The notes under the pieces: model-generated | The model's input: only the letters and a program-made list of their open reading frames with translations | What the model was told of the DNA's origin: nothing | Databases searched by the model: none | Position numbers and translations under genes: made by a program | Assembly: GCF_011320225.1 (NCBI RefSeq) | Contig: NZ_JAAOEN010000002.1 | Location: 248,584-312,583 of the forward strand | Direction of reading: 5' to 3' | Source of the DNA: Phytoactinopolyspora limicola | GTDB taxonomy: Bacteria; Actinomycetota; Actinomycetes; Jiangellales; Jiangellaceae | DNA length: 64,000 nt | Part shown: positions 36,022 to 44,253 of the stretch, one piece after another | Numbering within the stretch: position 1 is the first letter of the stretch | Layout: every line of letters begins with the position of its first letter

Positions 36022-36810
36022 GTGACCGAACCGGTCCTGTACGACGTCGACGGCCACACCGCCGTCATCACGCTCAACCGGCCCGATGCCCTGAACAGCC
36101 TGGATATCGCTACCAAGACGGCCTTGCGTGATCACGTCCACCGGGCGGCCGACGACACCTCGGTCCGTGCGGTTGTCCTGGCCGGCACCGGCCGTGCCTT
36201 CTGCGCGGGCGAAGACCTCGTGGAACACGCCGAGCGGTTACGCGACGGCTCGACCGGGCTCGGAGACATCGTCGACGAGTACTACAACCCGACCGTGCGT
36301 ACCCTCGCCCGGATGCCCAAACCGGTGATCGCGGCGGTGAACGGGATAGCGGCCGGTGCCGGCGCGTCGTACGCGTTCGCGTGTGATCTCCGGGTCGTCG
36401 CCGACACCGCGGGCTTCAACCTGGCCTTCGCCGGGATCGGGCTGTCCTGTGACACCGGGACGTCGTGGACGCTGCCCCGACTGGTTGGCTGGGCCAAGGC
36501 GCGCGAATTGCTGCTGCTGCCACGTACCGTCAAGGCTCCTGAGGCGCACGCCATCGGGTTAGCCACCGAGGTTGTACCCGCCGCCGACGTCGTGCCGCGG
36601 GCCATCGAGCTGGCGCGGCAGCTCGCCGCCGGGCCAACCGTGGCCTATGCCGCCCTACGCGAGGCGCTGGACTGGTCAGCTACTCATACCTTCGACGAGG
36701 CAACAACGAAGGAGGCCGAGTTGATGCAACACACCGGTCGGACAGCTGACCACCGCGACGCGGTACAGGCCTTCCTGACCAAGCAGAAGCCCACCTTCCA
36801 GGGCCGTTAG
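36022..36810 (+). CDS. Enoyl-CoA hydratase/isomerase family protein, PaaG-like
   Basis: A crotonase-fold enzyme of 262 residues. AGTGRAFCAGEDL and NGIAAGAGASYAFACDLRV form the oxyanion hole. At the catalytic position GIGLSCDTGTSWTLPRLVG has Asp as in PaaG and lacks the usual hydratase Glu pair, which points to an isomerase more than a hydratase. GTG 36022 has GAGGAG seven bases upstream. tag follows at once (3 bases), so the two are probably cotranscribed, though their roles are not related. Confidence 0.85.
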   Translation: MTEPVLYDVDGHTAVITLNRPDALNSLDIATKTALRDHVHRAADDTSVRAVVLAGTGRAFCAGEDLVEHAERLRDGSTGLGDIVDEYYNPTVRTLARMPKPVIAAVNGIAAGAGASYAFACDLRVVADTAGFNLAFAGIGLSCDTGTSWTLPRLVGWAKARELLLLPRTVKAPEAHAIGLATEVVPAADVVPRAIELARQLAAGPTVAYAALREALDWSATHTFDEATTKEAELMQHTGRTADHRDAVQAFLTKQKPTFQGR

Positions 36811-36812
36811 TG

Positions 36813-37421
36813 ATGCCGACCGACACCGTGCCCGATGGCGCCGCGCCCGGCCCCGACGGCCTTCTCCGCTGCCCGTGGGCGCTGAGTACATCCGACTACA
36901 TCGAGTATCACGACGACGAATGGGGCCGGCCGGTCCATGGCGACGCCGAGTTGTACGAGCGGCTGACGCTGGAGGGTTTCCAATCTGGCCTGTCGTGGTT
37001 GACCATCCTTCGTAAACGTGCCGGTTTCCGGCGTGCGTTCGCCGGGTTCGACCCCACCGTCGTCGCCCGATTCGGCGATGACGACGTCACTCGGCTGTTG
37101 ACCGATGCCGCTATCGTGCGGAACCGGGCAAAGGTGAACGCTGCCATCACCAACGCCCGGGCGCTGCTCGGCCTACGCGAGGCCGAGGGCGACGGAGCCC
37201 TGGACCGGCTGGTGTGGTCGTTCGCGCCGGACTCGGCTGACCATCCCGCACCACGTAGCCTGGCCGACGTGCCGGCCACCACACCGGAGTCCACCGCCCT
37301 GGCCAAGGCGCTCAAGCGGCGCGGCTTCGTGTTCGTTGGACCCACCACCGCCTACGCCACGATGCAGGCGACCGGCGTCGTCAACGATCACCTGGCTGGG
37401 TGCGTCGCCCGAACCACCTGA
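36813..37421 (+). CDS. tag: DNA-3-methyladenine glycosylase I
   Basis: Removes 3-methyladenine from alkylated DNA. It is about 202 residues with the family start RCPWALSTSDYIEYHDDEWG (zinc Cys and His, substrate pocket), FQSGLSWLTILRKR and the end GVVNDHLAGC (zinc His and Cys). The start follows the crotonase stop by two bases. Position next to DUF3117, a DivIVA-like gene and folP2 matches the M. tuberculosis order. Confidence 0.95.
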   Translation: MPTDTVPDGAAPGPDGLLRCPWALSTSDYIEYHDDEWGRPVHGDAELYERLTLEGFQSGLSWLTILRKRAGFRRAFAGFDPTVVARFGDDDVTRLLTDAAIVRNRAKVNAAITNARALLGLREAEGDGALDRLVWSFAPDSADHPAPRSLADVPATTPESTALAKALKRRGFVFVGPTTAYATMQATGVVNDHLAGCVARTT

Positions 37422-37463
37422 CCCGGCCGGCGGGCTGGTCCGCACCACCGACCTCCCCGGTGG

Positions 37464-37799
37464 TCAACTCGGCTCGTGGTGGACCGGGCGCAGCTGTTCG
37501 ACGGCTTCGGGGCCAACCCAGCGCCGTACGGTGTCCTCGAGCCGCTCGATCCGCTCGTCGCGTTCGGCGAGTTCGGCTCCGAGCCGCCGCAGAACGTCGT
37601 CGACCTGGTCCATCCGGTAACCCCGAGCCACCACCGCGAACCGTAGGGCTGCCACATCGGCTTCGGACATTGGGTCGTCACCGAGCTGCGGTCCGGCGGT
37701 GACCGGCACCTCGTCCTCCAGCGTGCGGCCCCAGCCGAGCGCCACCGCCACCACCGCGAACACCACCGCGGCGACCACCAACGCGAACACGGCGTACAT
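37464..37799 (-). CDS. Membrane-anchored DivIVA-domain protein
   Basis: A 111-residue protein with one N-terminal membrane helix (VFALVVAAVVFAVVAVALGW) and a DivIVA-type segment ADVAALRFAVVARGYRMDQVDDVLRRLGAELAERDERIERLE that predicts a coiled coil. It likely binds at curved membrane or cell poles and corresponds in position to Rv1209. Its start is nine bases from that of folP2 on the other strand. Confidence 0.8.
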   Translation of the reverse strand: MYAVFALVVAAVVFAVVAVALGWGRTLEDEVPVTAGPQLGDDPMSEADVAALRFAVVARGYRMDQVDDVLRRLGAELAERDERIERLEDTVRRWVGPEAVEQLRPVHHEPS

Positions 37800-37808
37800 A
37801 ATCAGATC

Positions 37809-38687
37809 GTGCCACGTGAGCTGACCGCACTACGTCTGGGGTCGTCCGTCTTCGACCACCGCGCGTTCGCCGTCATGGCGATCGTGAATCGCACCCCCGA
37901 CTCCTTCTACGACCGCGGCGCCACATTCCTGCTGGCTGCCGCCCTAGACCGGGTCGATCGCGTGGTCGAGGAAGGGGCCGACATCATCGACGTCGGTGGC
38001 GTCAAGGCCGGAGTGGGACCACCAGTCAGCGAAGCGGACGAGATCGAGCGCACGGTGGGGCTGGTGGCGGCCATCCACGAGCGCTACCCCCGGATCGTGA
38101 TCAGTGTCGACACGTACCGGTCCGGTGTCGCCGACGTCCTGTGCGAAGCCGGTGCCCACCTCGTCAACGACGCCTGGGCCGGCGCGGATCCCAAGCTGGC
38201 GGAGGTCGCGGCCCGATGGGACGCCGGTCTCGTATGCAGCCACACCGGTGGACACGCGCCGCGCACCGATCCACACCGAGTGACCTACGACGACGTCATG
38301 GCCGACGTCGTCACCGGCACGACCGGACTGGCCAACCGGGCCGTCGACCTCGGGGTCCGGCCGGACGGGATCCTCGTCGACCCCACTCACGACTTCGGCA
38401 AGAACACGTACCATTCGCTGGAGGTCAGCCGCCGGCTCGGCGAGCTCGTCGACACTGGCTGGCCGGTGCTGGTCAGCATGTCGCGGAAGGACTTCGTCGG
38501 GGAGACGCTCGACTTGCCCGTCGACGAGCGGCTGTCCGGCACCCTCGCGGCCACCGCGGTGGCCGCCTGGCAAGGGGCTCGGGTGTTCCGGGCGCACGAC
38601 GTCGCCGCCACCCGGCAGGTACTGGACATGGTCGCGGCGATCAAGGGCGACCTGCCACCCCGCGCCCCACGGCGGGGCCTGGCCTGA
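37809..38687 (+). CDS. folP2: Dihydropteroate synthase-like protein FolP2
   Basis: A TIM-barrel protein of 292 residues with MAIVNRTPDSFYDRG and DIIDVGGVKAGVG, VNDAWAG, DPTHDFGKNTYHSLEV and VLVSMSRKDFVGE. The DxxHDFGKNT form marks the FolP2 branch; the M. tuberculosis FolP2 has been reported to lack dihydropteroate synthase activity, so the function is uncertain. GTG 37809 is tentative since no ribosome site is seen in the 9-base gap to the divergent gene. In M. tuberculosis the glucosyl-3-phosphoglycerate synthase gene follows folP2; here it is missing. Confidence 0.88.
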   Translation: MPRELTALRLGSSVFDHRAFAVMAIVNRTPDSFYDRGATFLLAAALDRVDRVVEEGADIIDVGGVKAGVGPPVSEADEIERTVGLVAAIHERYPRIVISVDTYRSGVADVLCEAGAHLVNDAWAGADPKLAEVAARWDAGLVCSHTGGHAPRTDPHRVTYDDVMADVVTGTTGLANRAVDLGVRPDGILVDPTHDFGKNTYHSLEVSRRLGELVDTGWPVLVSMSRKDFVGETLDLPVDERLSGTLAATAVAAWQGARVFRAHDVAATRQVLDMVAAIKGDLPPRAPRRGLA

Positions 38688-38728
38688 TCGACTCCCGCTC
38701 GAAGCCGGCGCCGGCGCTCAGCCGCCGC

Positions 38729-39559
38729 TCACTCCGCGGCGGCCGGTGTTCTCGTGACCGCGGCTGCCTCCCGGGCCCGCCGGTCGTCGTCGGCGCTGGC
38801 CAGCACGTCGACCACCACGTCAAGATCGTCGGTGACGGTGAACAGGTCGATGTCGGCGGTTGAGATCTTTCCTTCCGCGGCGAGTGAACCGCGCAGCCAG
38901 TCCACCATGCCCCGCCAGTATTCGGTTCCCACGAGCACGATAGGGAACGTGGTGACCTTGCCGGTCTGTACCAGGGTGAGCGACTCGAACAACTCGTCGA
39001 GGGTGCCGTAGCCGCCGGGAAACACGACGAAACCCTGGGCATATTTGACGAACATCGTCTTACGGGCGAAGAAATACCGGAAGTCGATACCGAGGTCGAC
39101 GTACTCGTTGAGCCCCTGCTCGAAAGGCAACTCGATGCCGAGCCCGACCGAAGTGCCGCCGGCCAGACTGGCCCCCTTGTTCGCCGCCTCCATGATACCG
39201 GGGCCGCCCCCGGTGATGACCGCGAAACCAGCCTCGACGAGCCTGCGGCCGAGGTCGACCGCCGCGGCGTACTGCGGATCGTCCTCCGGTGTACGAGCGG
39301 AGCCGAACACGCTGATCGCGGGCCCGAGGGTGGCGAGTGCGCTGAAACCCTCGACGAACTCGGACTGGATCCGCAGCACCCGCCAGGGATCGGTATGCAC
39401 CCAATCGCCGGGGCCGCGGTGATCGAGCAGGCGCTGGTCGGTGGTATCGCTGTGAATCTGAGAGCCGCGCAGAGTGACCGGCCCTTGGTGGCGTTCGGCC
39501 GGCCGGTCGGTGGGGGTGTCGGCAGAGGCAGCGGAGCGGGAATGTCTTGTGGTTGTCAC
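38729..39559 (-). CDS. LOG-family (TIGR00730) nucleotide phosphoribohydrolase-like protein
   Basis: A Rossmann-fold protein of 276 residues. GGGPGIMEAANKGA and PGGYGTLDELFE are the paired signatures of the LOG family, which cleaves ribose-5-phosphate from cytokinin nucleotides or other nucleoside monophosphates. A 75-residue variable N-terminus precedes the fold. The GTG start at 39559 lacks a clear ribosome site; dapE follows 44 bases upstream on the same strand, so they are likely cotranscribed (dapE first). Confidence 0.9.
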   Translation of the reverse strand: MTTTRHSRSAASADTPTDRPAERHQGPVTLRGSQIHSDTTDQRLLDHRGPGDWVHTDPWRVLRIQSEFVEGFSALATLGPAISVFGSARTPEDDPQYAAAVDLGRRLVEAGFAVITGGGPGIMEAANKGASLAGGTSVGLGIELPFEQGLNEYVDLGIDFRYFFARKTMFVKYAQGFVVFPGGYGTLDELFESLTLVQTGKVTTFPIVLVGTEYWRGMVDWLRGSLAAEGKISTADIDLFTVTDDLDVVVDVLASADDDRRAREAAAVTRTPAAAE

Positions 39560-39603
39560 GCCGTCAGCGTATCGACCCTAACGCCACGGCCCCGAGCGCC
39601 CGC

Positions 39604-40677
39604 TCAGCCGGCAGAGCCGAGCCACGCTCGCATCCGCGTCTCACACGTTTCGATGTCGCCGACGTCGACCCGTTCGTCGTCGGCATGGGCCAGCAGGGGG
39701 TCACCGGGGCCATAGTTGACCGCGGGGACACCAAACTCGGAGAAGCGCGCGACGTCGGTCCAGCCTTCCTTGGCTCGTACCGTACCGCCGACGGCCGCCA
39801 CGAACGCCGCCGCCGCCGGCTCGTCGAGCCCGGGCCGGGCAGCCGGTGCGCTGTCCACGAGCACCACGTCGAAGCCGTCGAACACGTCGCGGACATGGCC
39901 GAACGCCTCCTGTTCGGACTTGTCCGGAGCGAATCGGTAGTTCACCGACACGGTGCACCGGTCGGGGATCACGTTCCCGGCGATACCGCCGTCGATGCCG
40001 ACCGCGCTCAGGCCTTCGCGGTAGACGAGACCGTCGACCTCCACCTGGGCCGGTTGGTAGGCGCGTAGCCGGTCGAGTACGGGTGCGACGTCATGGATGG
40101 CGTTACGCCCCATCCACCAGCGGGCGCTGTGAGCCGCGGTGCCCCGCACCGTCACCTCGGCGCGTAGCGTGCCGTTGCAGCCGCCTTCGACGGTGGCCGA
40201 CGTGGGCTCCATCAGCACCGCGAACTCGCCGGCCAGCCACCGCGGATGGCTGCGGCTGACCCGGCCCAGCCCGTTGTGCTCCGCCGCGACCTCCTCGTTG
40301 TCGTAGAAGACGTAGGTGACGTCTCGGGCCGGCTCGGTGACGTGTGCGGCCAGTCGGAGCATCACGGCGACACCACCTTTCATGTCCACCGTGCCCCGGC
40401 CCCACAGGACGTCGCCCTCGCGGCGGACCGGGAGATTGCCGGCTATCGGGACGGTGTCGAGGTGCCCGGCTATCACCACTCGGCCCGCCGCACCTGGGCG
40501 GTCGGTGCGGGCCACCACCGCGTCGCCGTCGCGGTACACCGCCAGGTGCCCGAACTGCCGCAAGGTGTGCTCGACGGCGTCGGCCAGGGTCCTCTCGTCG
40601 CCGCTCACGGACGGGATGTCACAAATAGCCACCGTCAGGTCGGTAGCGGACAGAGTCAGGTCGAGTGGTGTGTTCAC
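39604..40677 (-). CDS. dapE: Succinyl-diaminopimelate desuccinylase
   Basis: M20 metallohydrolase that releases LL-diaminopimelate in lysine and cell-wall synthesis. The 357-residue protein has the zinc ligands His in GHLDTVP, Asp in GRGTVDMKGG and the Glu pair in FYDNEEVAAE, and the dimer-domain motif RGTAAHSARWWMGRNAIHD. The start is GTG 40677 or the GTG nine bases earlier; CATTAT just upstream suggests a short or absent leader. dapD and dapC, the partners in the succinylase pathway, lie 2.6 and 7 kb away. Confidence 0.93.
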   Translation of the reverse strand: MNTPLDLTLSATDLTVAICDIPSVSGDERTLADAVEHTLRQFGHLAVYRDGDAVVARTDRPGAAGRVVIAGHLDTVPIAGNLPVRREGDVLWGRGTVDMKGGVAVMLRLAAHVTEPARDVTYVFYDNEEVAAEHNGLGRVSRSHPRWLAGEFAVLMEPTSATVEGGCNGTLRAEVTVRGTAAHSARWWMGRNAIHDVAPVLDRLRAYQPAQVEVDGLVYREGLSAVGIDGGIAGNVIPDRCTVSVNYRFAPDKSEQEAFGHVRDVFDGFDVVLVDSAPAARPGLDEPAAAAFVAAVGGTVRAKEGWTDVARFSEFGVPAVNYGPGDPLLAHADDERVDVGDIETCETRMRAWLGSAG

Positions 40678-40759
40678 GCGGGTCACGATAATGCCCAGCG
40701 AAGGCCGGTCGCGGCTTGCCCAGTGGCATCCGGGCCGGAAGAGTGCGACATTAGTATCG

Positions 40760-41404
40760 ATGAGTGTGGTCGAGGAGGAAACGACCGCGCGCGAGCCGAG
40801 CGACGAGCAGCTGTGGTCACGCGCTCGACGCGGCGATCCTTCTGCCTTCGGTGACTTGTTCACCCGCCACGCCCACACCGTCTATACGTTCTGCTTCCGG
40901 CTCACCGCCAATTGGAACACTGCCGAAGACCTCACCACGGTCGTGTTCCTGGAGGCATGGCGGCGCCGGGGCGAGCCAGAGGCGAACGTGGCCACCTTGG
41001 TTCCGTGGCTACTCGGGATCGCCTCACAGGTCGCCCGGCACAGCACCCGGGCCGTGCGCAGGCACCGCAAGCTGTTGGCCAAACTCCCCCCGGCCGTCGT
41101 CGACGGCGACCCGACGGCCAACGCCGCCGCCCGGGCCGAGACCGAACAGCAGATGAAGCAGATCCTCCGGGTGTTCCGCCGACTACCGCAGCGCGAGCAA
41201 GAGGTACTCGCACTATGCGTGTGGGGCGAACGGACCACCGCCGAAGCAGCCATCGCACTTGGCATCCCGGTCGGCACCGCCCGCTCCCGGCTCGCCCGCG
41301 CACATGAACATCTCAGGCGGCTGATGGAAGCATCAACGCCGGCAAGGGCCGCTGCCGGGGCCGGCTTGGCCGCTGCGCGCGCCAGGGAGGCTACACCACG
41401 GTGA
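40760..41404 (+). CDS. ECF-type RNA polymerase sigma factor
   Basis: A 214-residue sigma-70 family protein with region 2 (FGDLFTRHAHTVYTFCFRLTANWNTAEDLTTVVFLEAWRR) and region 4 (LPQREQEVLALCVWGERTTAEAAIALGIPVGTARSRLARAHEHLR). No ribosome site precedes ATG 40760; TAGTAT (40752-40757) is so close that the mRNA may be leaderless, perhaps starting at GTG 40766. The next gene overlaps by 4 bases and encodes its likely membrane partner. Confidence 0.88.
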   Translation: MSVVEEETTAREPSDEQLWSRARRGDPSAFGDLFTRHAHTVYTFCFRLTANWNTAEDLTTVVFLEAWRRRGEPEANVATLVPWLLGIASQVARHSTRAVRRHRKLLAKLPPAVVDGDPTANAAARAETEQQMKQILRVFRRLPQREQEVLALCVWGERTTAEAAIALGIPVGTARSRLARAHEHLRRLMEASTPARAAAGAGLAAARAREATPR

Positions 41405-42531
41405 CAAGCTCCACCATCCTTCGGCTCGAGACCATCGAGTCGCCGCCGAGCGGGCAGCCCCTCGAACGTGGACCCGCTATCCGCGCTCTGCTCGAATCTG
41501 TGGTTCGTGATACCCACCATGGCGCCGCACCGGCGGGCGATCGCGGCCGCGCCGGCCGACCACGGCGGACCCGCCGACAGGTGGCCAGGCTCGGACTGGC
41601 GACGGCTACGGCGTCCGTGCTGGCGATCGCGGCGCTGGCCGTCGGCGGCGTGCTGCGCCCGGACGGTGGGGTTGCCCAGGCGGCCACCCCACCACTCTTG
41701 GGGCACGAGGTGGCAACGGGTGACCCCGCCGGCACCATGTTGAGCGTGCTGGCCCGGCAGGCGGCCACCACACCAACGGTCGACGGTGTCGACACCACCA
41801 TCCGGACGGAGCGGTGGTCGCTGGCGGTGACGGTCGGCGTGTTACCCGGCGACGGTGCCGCTCCCGAGGGCGCGGCTCCCGAAGGTGCGGCCGTTGAGAG
41901 TCACGGCGAGGGATCAGCGTCCGGCGTCGTCGGGCCTCCAGTGACCACGGCGGTGATCCCGGTGCTTCGAGAGTTCACCCGGCACGAAGATGGTGCGGTG
42001 AGTGTCCACGAGGTGGGCGGCGAGCCACAATTCCCCACCGACGCCTACCGACGTGCCTGGGACGACGCCGGCCGCCCGGGACCACACGGCTCCGTGGTGC
42101 GTTCGGACACGATGCCACCCGGAAGTTACGCTTTCGCCTTCCCTGCCGACCTCCCGGCTGAACCAGACCGGTTGCGGGAACTCTTGGAGTCCGAACGGCC
42201 CGATGCGGCCCATGATGCCGGCGCTCTGCTGCTGGCCGTTCACGAACTGCGGCACGAGCAGGTTCTGTCCGGAGCGGTCCTCGCAGGAGTGCTCGACGTC
42301 CTCGCGGCCGAGCCGGGTGTGATCGAGCTGGGGCGTACCACCGATCGAGCCGGTCGGACGGCGATCGCCGTGGCGGCCGACAGCGAGGTGTCGGGGTGGC
42401 CGGTCCGGCAGGTGTTGCTGCTGGATCCGGAGGACGGCCTGATCCTCGGCTTCGAGCAGGTTCTGACGGCCGACGTCGAGACGGTGGACGTCGCTGCGCC
42501 GGCCGTCATCGACTACACCACCTTCCAGTGA
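41401..42531 (+). CDS. CU044_5270-family membrane protein, putative sigma-factor partner
   Basis: A 376-residue protein with a basic cytoplasmic N-terminus, one membrane helix (VARLGLATATASVLAIAALAVGGVL, about 60-85) and a large exported domain that includes a Gly/Ala/Glu-rich stretch near residue 140-160. Such proteins are usually encoded right after an ECF sigma gene, and the 4-base overlap here (GTGA) supports a working pair. No zinc anti-sigma motif is present, so its regulatory action is inferred. The stop codon lies inside a 50-nt palindrome. Confidence 0.8.
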   Translation: MTSSTILRLETIESPPSGQPLERGPAIRALLESVVRDTHHGAAPAGDRGRAGRPRRTRRQVARLGLATATASVLAIAALAVGGVLRPDGGVAQAATPPLLGHEVATGDPAGTMLSVLARQAATTPTVDGVDTTIRTERWSLAVTVGVLPGDGAAPEGAAPEGAAVESHGEGSASGVVGPPVTTAVIPVLREFTRHEDGAVSVHEVGGEPQFPTDAYRRAWDDAGRPGPHGSVVRSDTMPPGSYAFAFPADLPAEPDRLRELLESERPDAAHDAGALLLAVHELRHEQVLSGAVLAGVLDVLAAEPGVIELGRTTDRAGRTAIAVAADSEVSGWPVRQVLLLDPEDGLILGFEQVLTADVETVDVAAPAVIDYTTFQ

Positions 42532-42578
42532 TCATTGGCTTTTGACTACCGAATTCGGTAGTCAAAAGCCAATGATCA
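42529..42578. terminator. 50-nt perfect palindrome, probable two-way terminator
   Basis: Two 25-base arms, starting TGATCATTGGCTTTTGACTA on each strand, meet at GAATTC with no loop. It begins at the stop codon of the sigma-partner gene and ends 13 bases before the convergent I36-type gene stop. It is much more AT-rich than its surroundings. A U-run is present inside each arm, so a classical terminator in both directions is plausible. Confidence 0.75.
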
Positions 42579-42591
42579 TGGGGAGGGGGCT

Positions 42592-43236
42592 CTAGGTGTG
42601 GGAGCAGCGCCAGTAGCTCATCCGGTTGTTGTTGCTGGACCCGACGTAGGAACTCTGCGACGGATGCGGCTGGTGCCACAACAACCGGCCGCCGTTGCTC
42701 TCATAGGCGTAAATAATCTTCTTGCTGCCGGATCGGTTGACCCACGACGACGTCTGGTTGTTGAATCCCCAACTCGACGCATACCCGGAGCATGTGCTCG
42801 AGAACTGGTACCGCACACCGTCGTAGTTGGTGCTGGTGTAGAAGCAGTAGTAACTCGACGGGCACGAGGTGTAGACACCCATTGGCGACACTTCCCCCGA
42901 TTCAGCCAGCCCGGCCACGCCCATTCGCTCCGCCGCATCGCGCCGCACGTTGCTGCCCAAGCCGGCCGGAGCCCGCTCCATACCGGGATCCGGCCACACC
43001 ACGACGGTGCCGTCGTCCCAGGCCAGTGCATTGTCGGACACCTGCACACCACCCGGCTGCAGTTCGAGCAGGTCGGCCATCTCCGCCGCACGGGCTCCAT
43101 CGAGCTCGTCGGCTCCGCCGGCTGGGCTCGCCGTCGCCGCGACCATGAACGGCATGATCAACAACGCCGCCGCCGCGACGGCCAACGCCGAAACCCACCG
43201 GTTCCCGATGCCGATCCATACCCTCGGTGTTCTCAT
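42592..43236 (-). CDS. Secreted peptidase inhibitor family I36-like protein
   Basis: A 214-residue exported protein with an N-terminal signal (WVSALAVAAAALLIMPFMVAATASPAGG). The C-terminal domain CPSSYYCFYTSTNYDGVRYQFSSTCSGY fits the I36/beta-gamma-crystallin-like family (e.g. the Streptomyces metalloproteinase inhibitor SMPI), with several paired cysteines and many Tyr, Ser and Asn. Its target is unknown. It converges with the ECF sigma and partner genes. Confidence 0.78.
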   Translation of the reverse strand: MRTPRVWIGIGNRWVSALAVAAAALLIMPFMVAATASPAGGADELDGARAAEMADLLELQPGGVQVSDNALAWDDGTVVVWPDPGMERAPAGLGSNVRRDAAERMGVAGLAESGEVSPMGVYTSCPSSYYCFYTSTNYDGVRYQFSSTCSGYASSWGFNNQTSSWVNRSGSKKIIYAYESNGGRLLWHQPHPSQSSYVGSSNNNRMSYWRCSHT

Positions 43237-43296
43237 ATCGCCTCTTCCTCCGCCCCGCTGGGCAGCAACTCCGAGCCGTCCGACTAGGCTGGAGAC

Positions 43297-44226
43297 ATGC
43301 CCGATGCACGCCTCGCCTGGGGATTCGGACTCACCACCACAACCCTGGACGGCACAACTCTCGATGCTTGGTACCCGTCACCGTCTGTCGACAAACCGCC
43401 ATCTGGTTCCGATGCGCTGATCGAGCTGCGCAACCTGGAGGGTGACGATCCCCACCGAGGGGTTCGGATCCGCCTCACCCAGGCCACCATCGATCTGGAC
43501 GAACCACCCGCTGACGCCGCGGACGCATACCTGCGGCTACATCTGCTGTCGCATCGGTTGGTGCGGCCCCGCGAAGTCAACCTGGACGGGTTGTTCGCCA
43601 CCCTGTCCAACGTCGTCTGGACCAACCATGGCCCATGCGCCGTCGAGAACTTCGAGGTTACCCGGCTACACCTGCGTCAGCGCGGGCCGGTCATCGTCTA
43701 CGGGGTCGACAAGTTCCCCCGGATGGTCGATTACGTGGTGCCATCCGGTGTCCGGATCGCCGATGCGGACCGGGTCCGGCTCGGCGCCCACCTCGCACCC
43801 GGAACCACGGTTATGCACGAGGGGTTCGTGAACTTCAACGCCGGCACGCTTGGGGCCTCGATGGTCGAGGGACGTATCTCGGCGGGTGTGGTGGTTGGTG
43901 ATGGAACCGACATCGGTGGCGGGGCGTCCATCATGGGCACACTGTCCGGCGGCGGCACCGAAATGATCACCATCGGGCAGGGCTGCCTGCTCGGGGCCAA
44001 CTCCGGCATCGGTATCTCACTCGGCGACGGATGTGTCGTCGAAGCCGGCTGTTACATCACTGCCGGTACCAAGATCAGCCTGCCGGACAGCCGGGTGGTC
44101 AAGGCGCGTGAGCTCACCGGACAGGGCGGGCTGCTCTATCGTCGCAACAGCGTTACCGGCACCGTCGAGGCGCTGGCCAGGTCGGGCGACTGGGGCGGGC
44201 TCAACACCGCTCTTCACGCCAACTGA
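43297..44226 (+). CDS. dapD: Tetrahydrodipicolinate N-succinyltransferase (actinobacterial type)
   Basis: Commits tetrahydrodipicolinate to the succinylase route of lysine and meso-diaminopimelate. The 309-residue protein has an N-terminal globular part and a left-handed beta-helix with hexapeptide repeats (from [55 protein letters not shown]). It resembles Rv1201c, not the E. coli type. GGAG precedes the ATG closely. Three more genes follow with 27-base or overlapping junctions and may form an operon with it. Confidence 0.93.
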   Translation: MPDARLAWGFGLTTTTLDGTTLDAWYPSPSVDKPPSGSDALIELRNLEGDDPHRGVRIRLTQATIDLDEPPADAADAYLRLHLLSHRLVRPREVNLDGLFATLSNVVWTNHGPCAVENFEVTRLHLRQRGPVIVYGVDKFPRMVDYVVPSGVRIADADRVRLGAHLAPGTTVMHEGFVNFNAGTLGASMVEGRISAGVVVGDGTDIGGGASIMGTLSGGGTEMITIGQGCLLGANSGIGISLGDGCVVEAGCYITAGTKISLPDSRVVKARELTGQGGLLYRRNSVTGTVEALARSGDWGGLNTALHAN

Positions 44227-44253
44227 CCGCGGAACCGGACGGACCCGCCCGCC

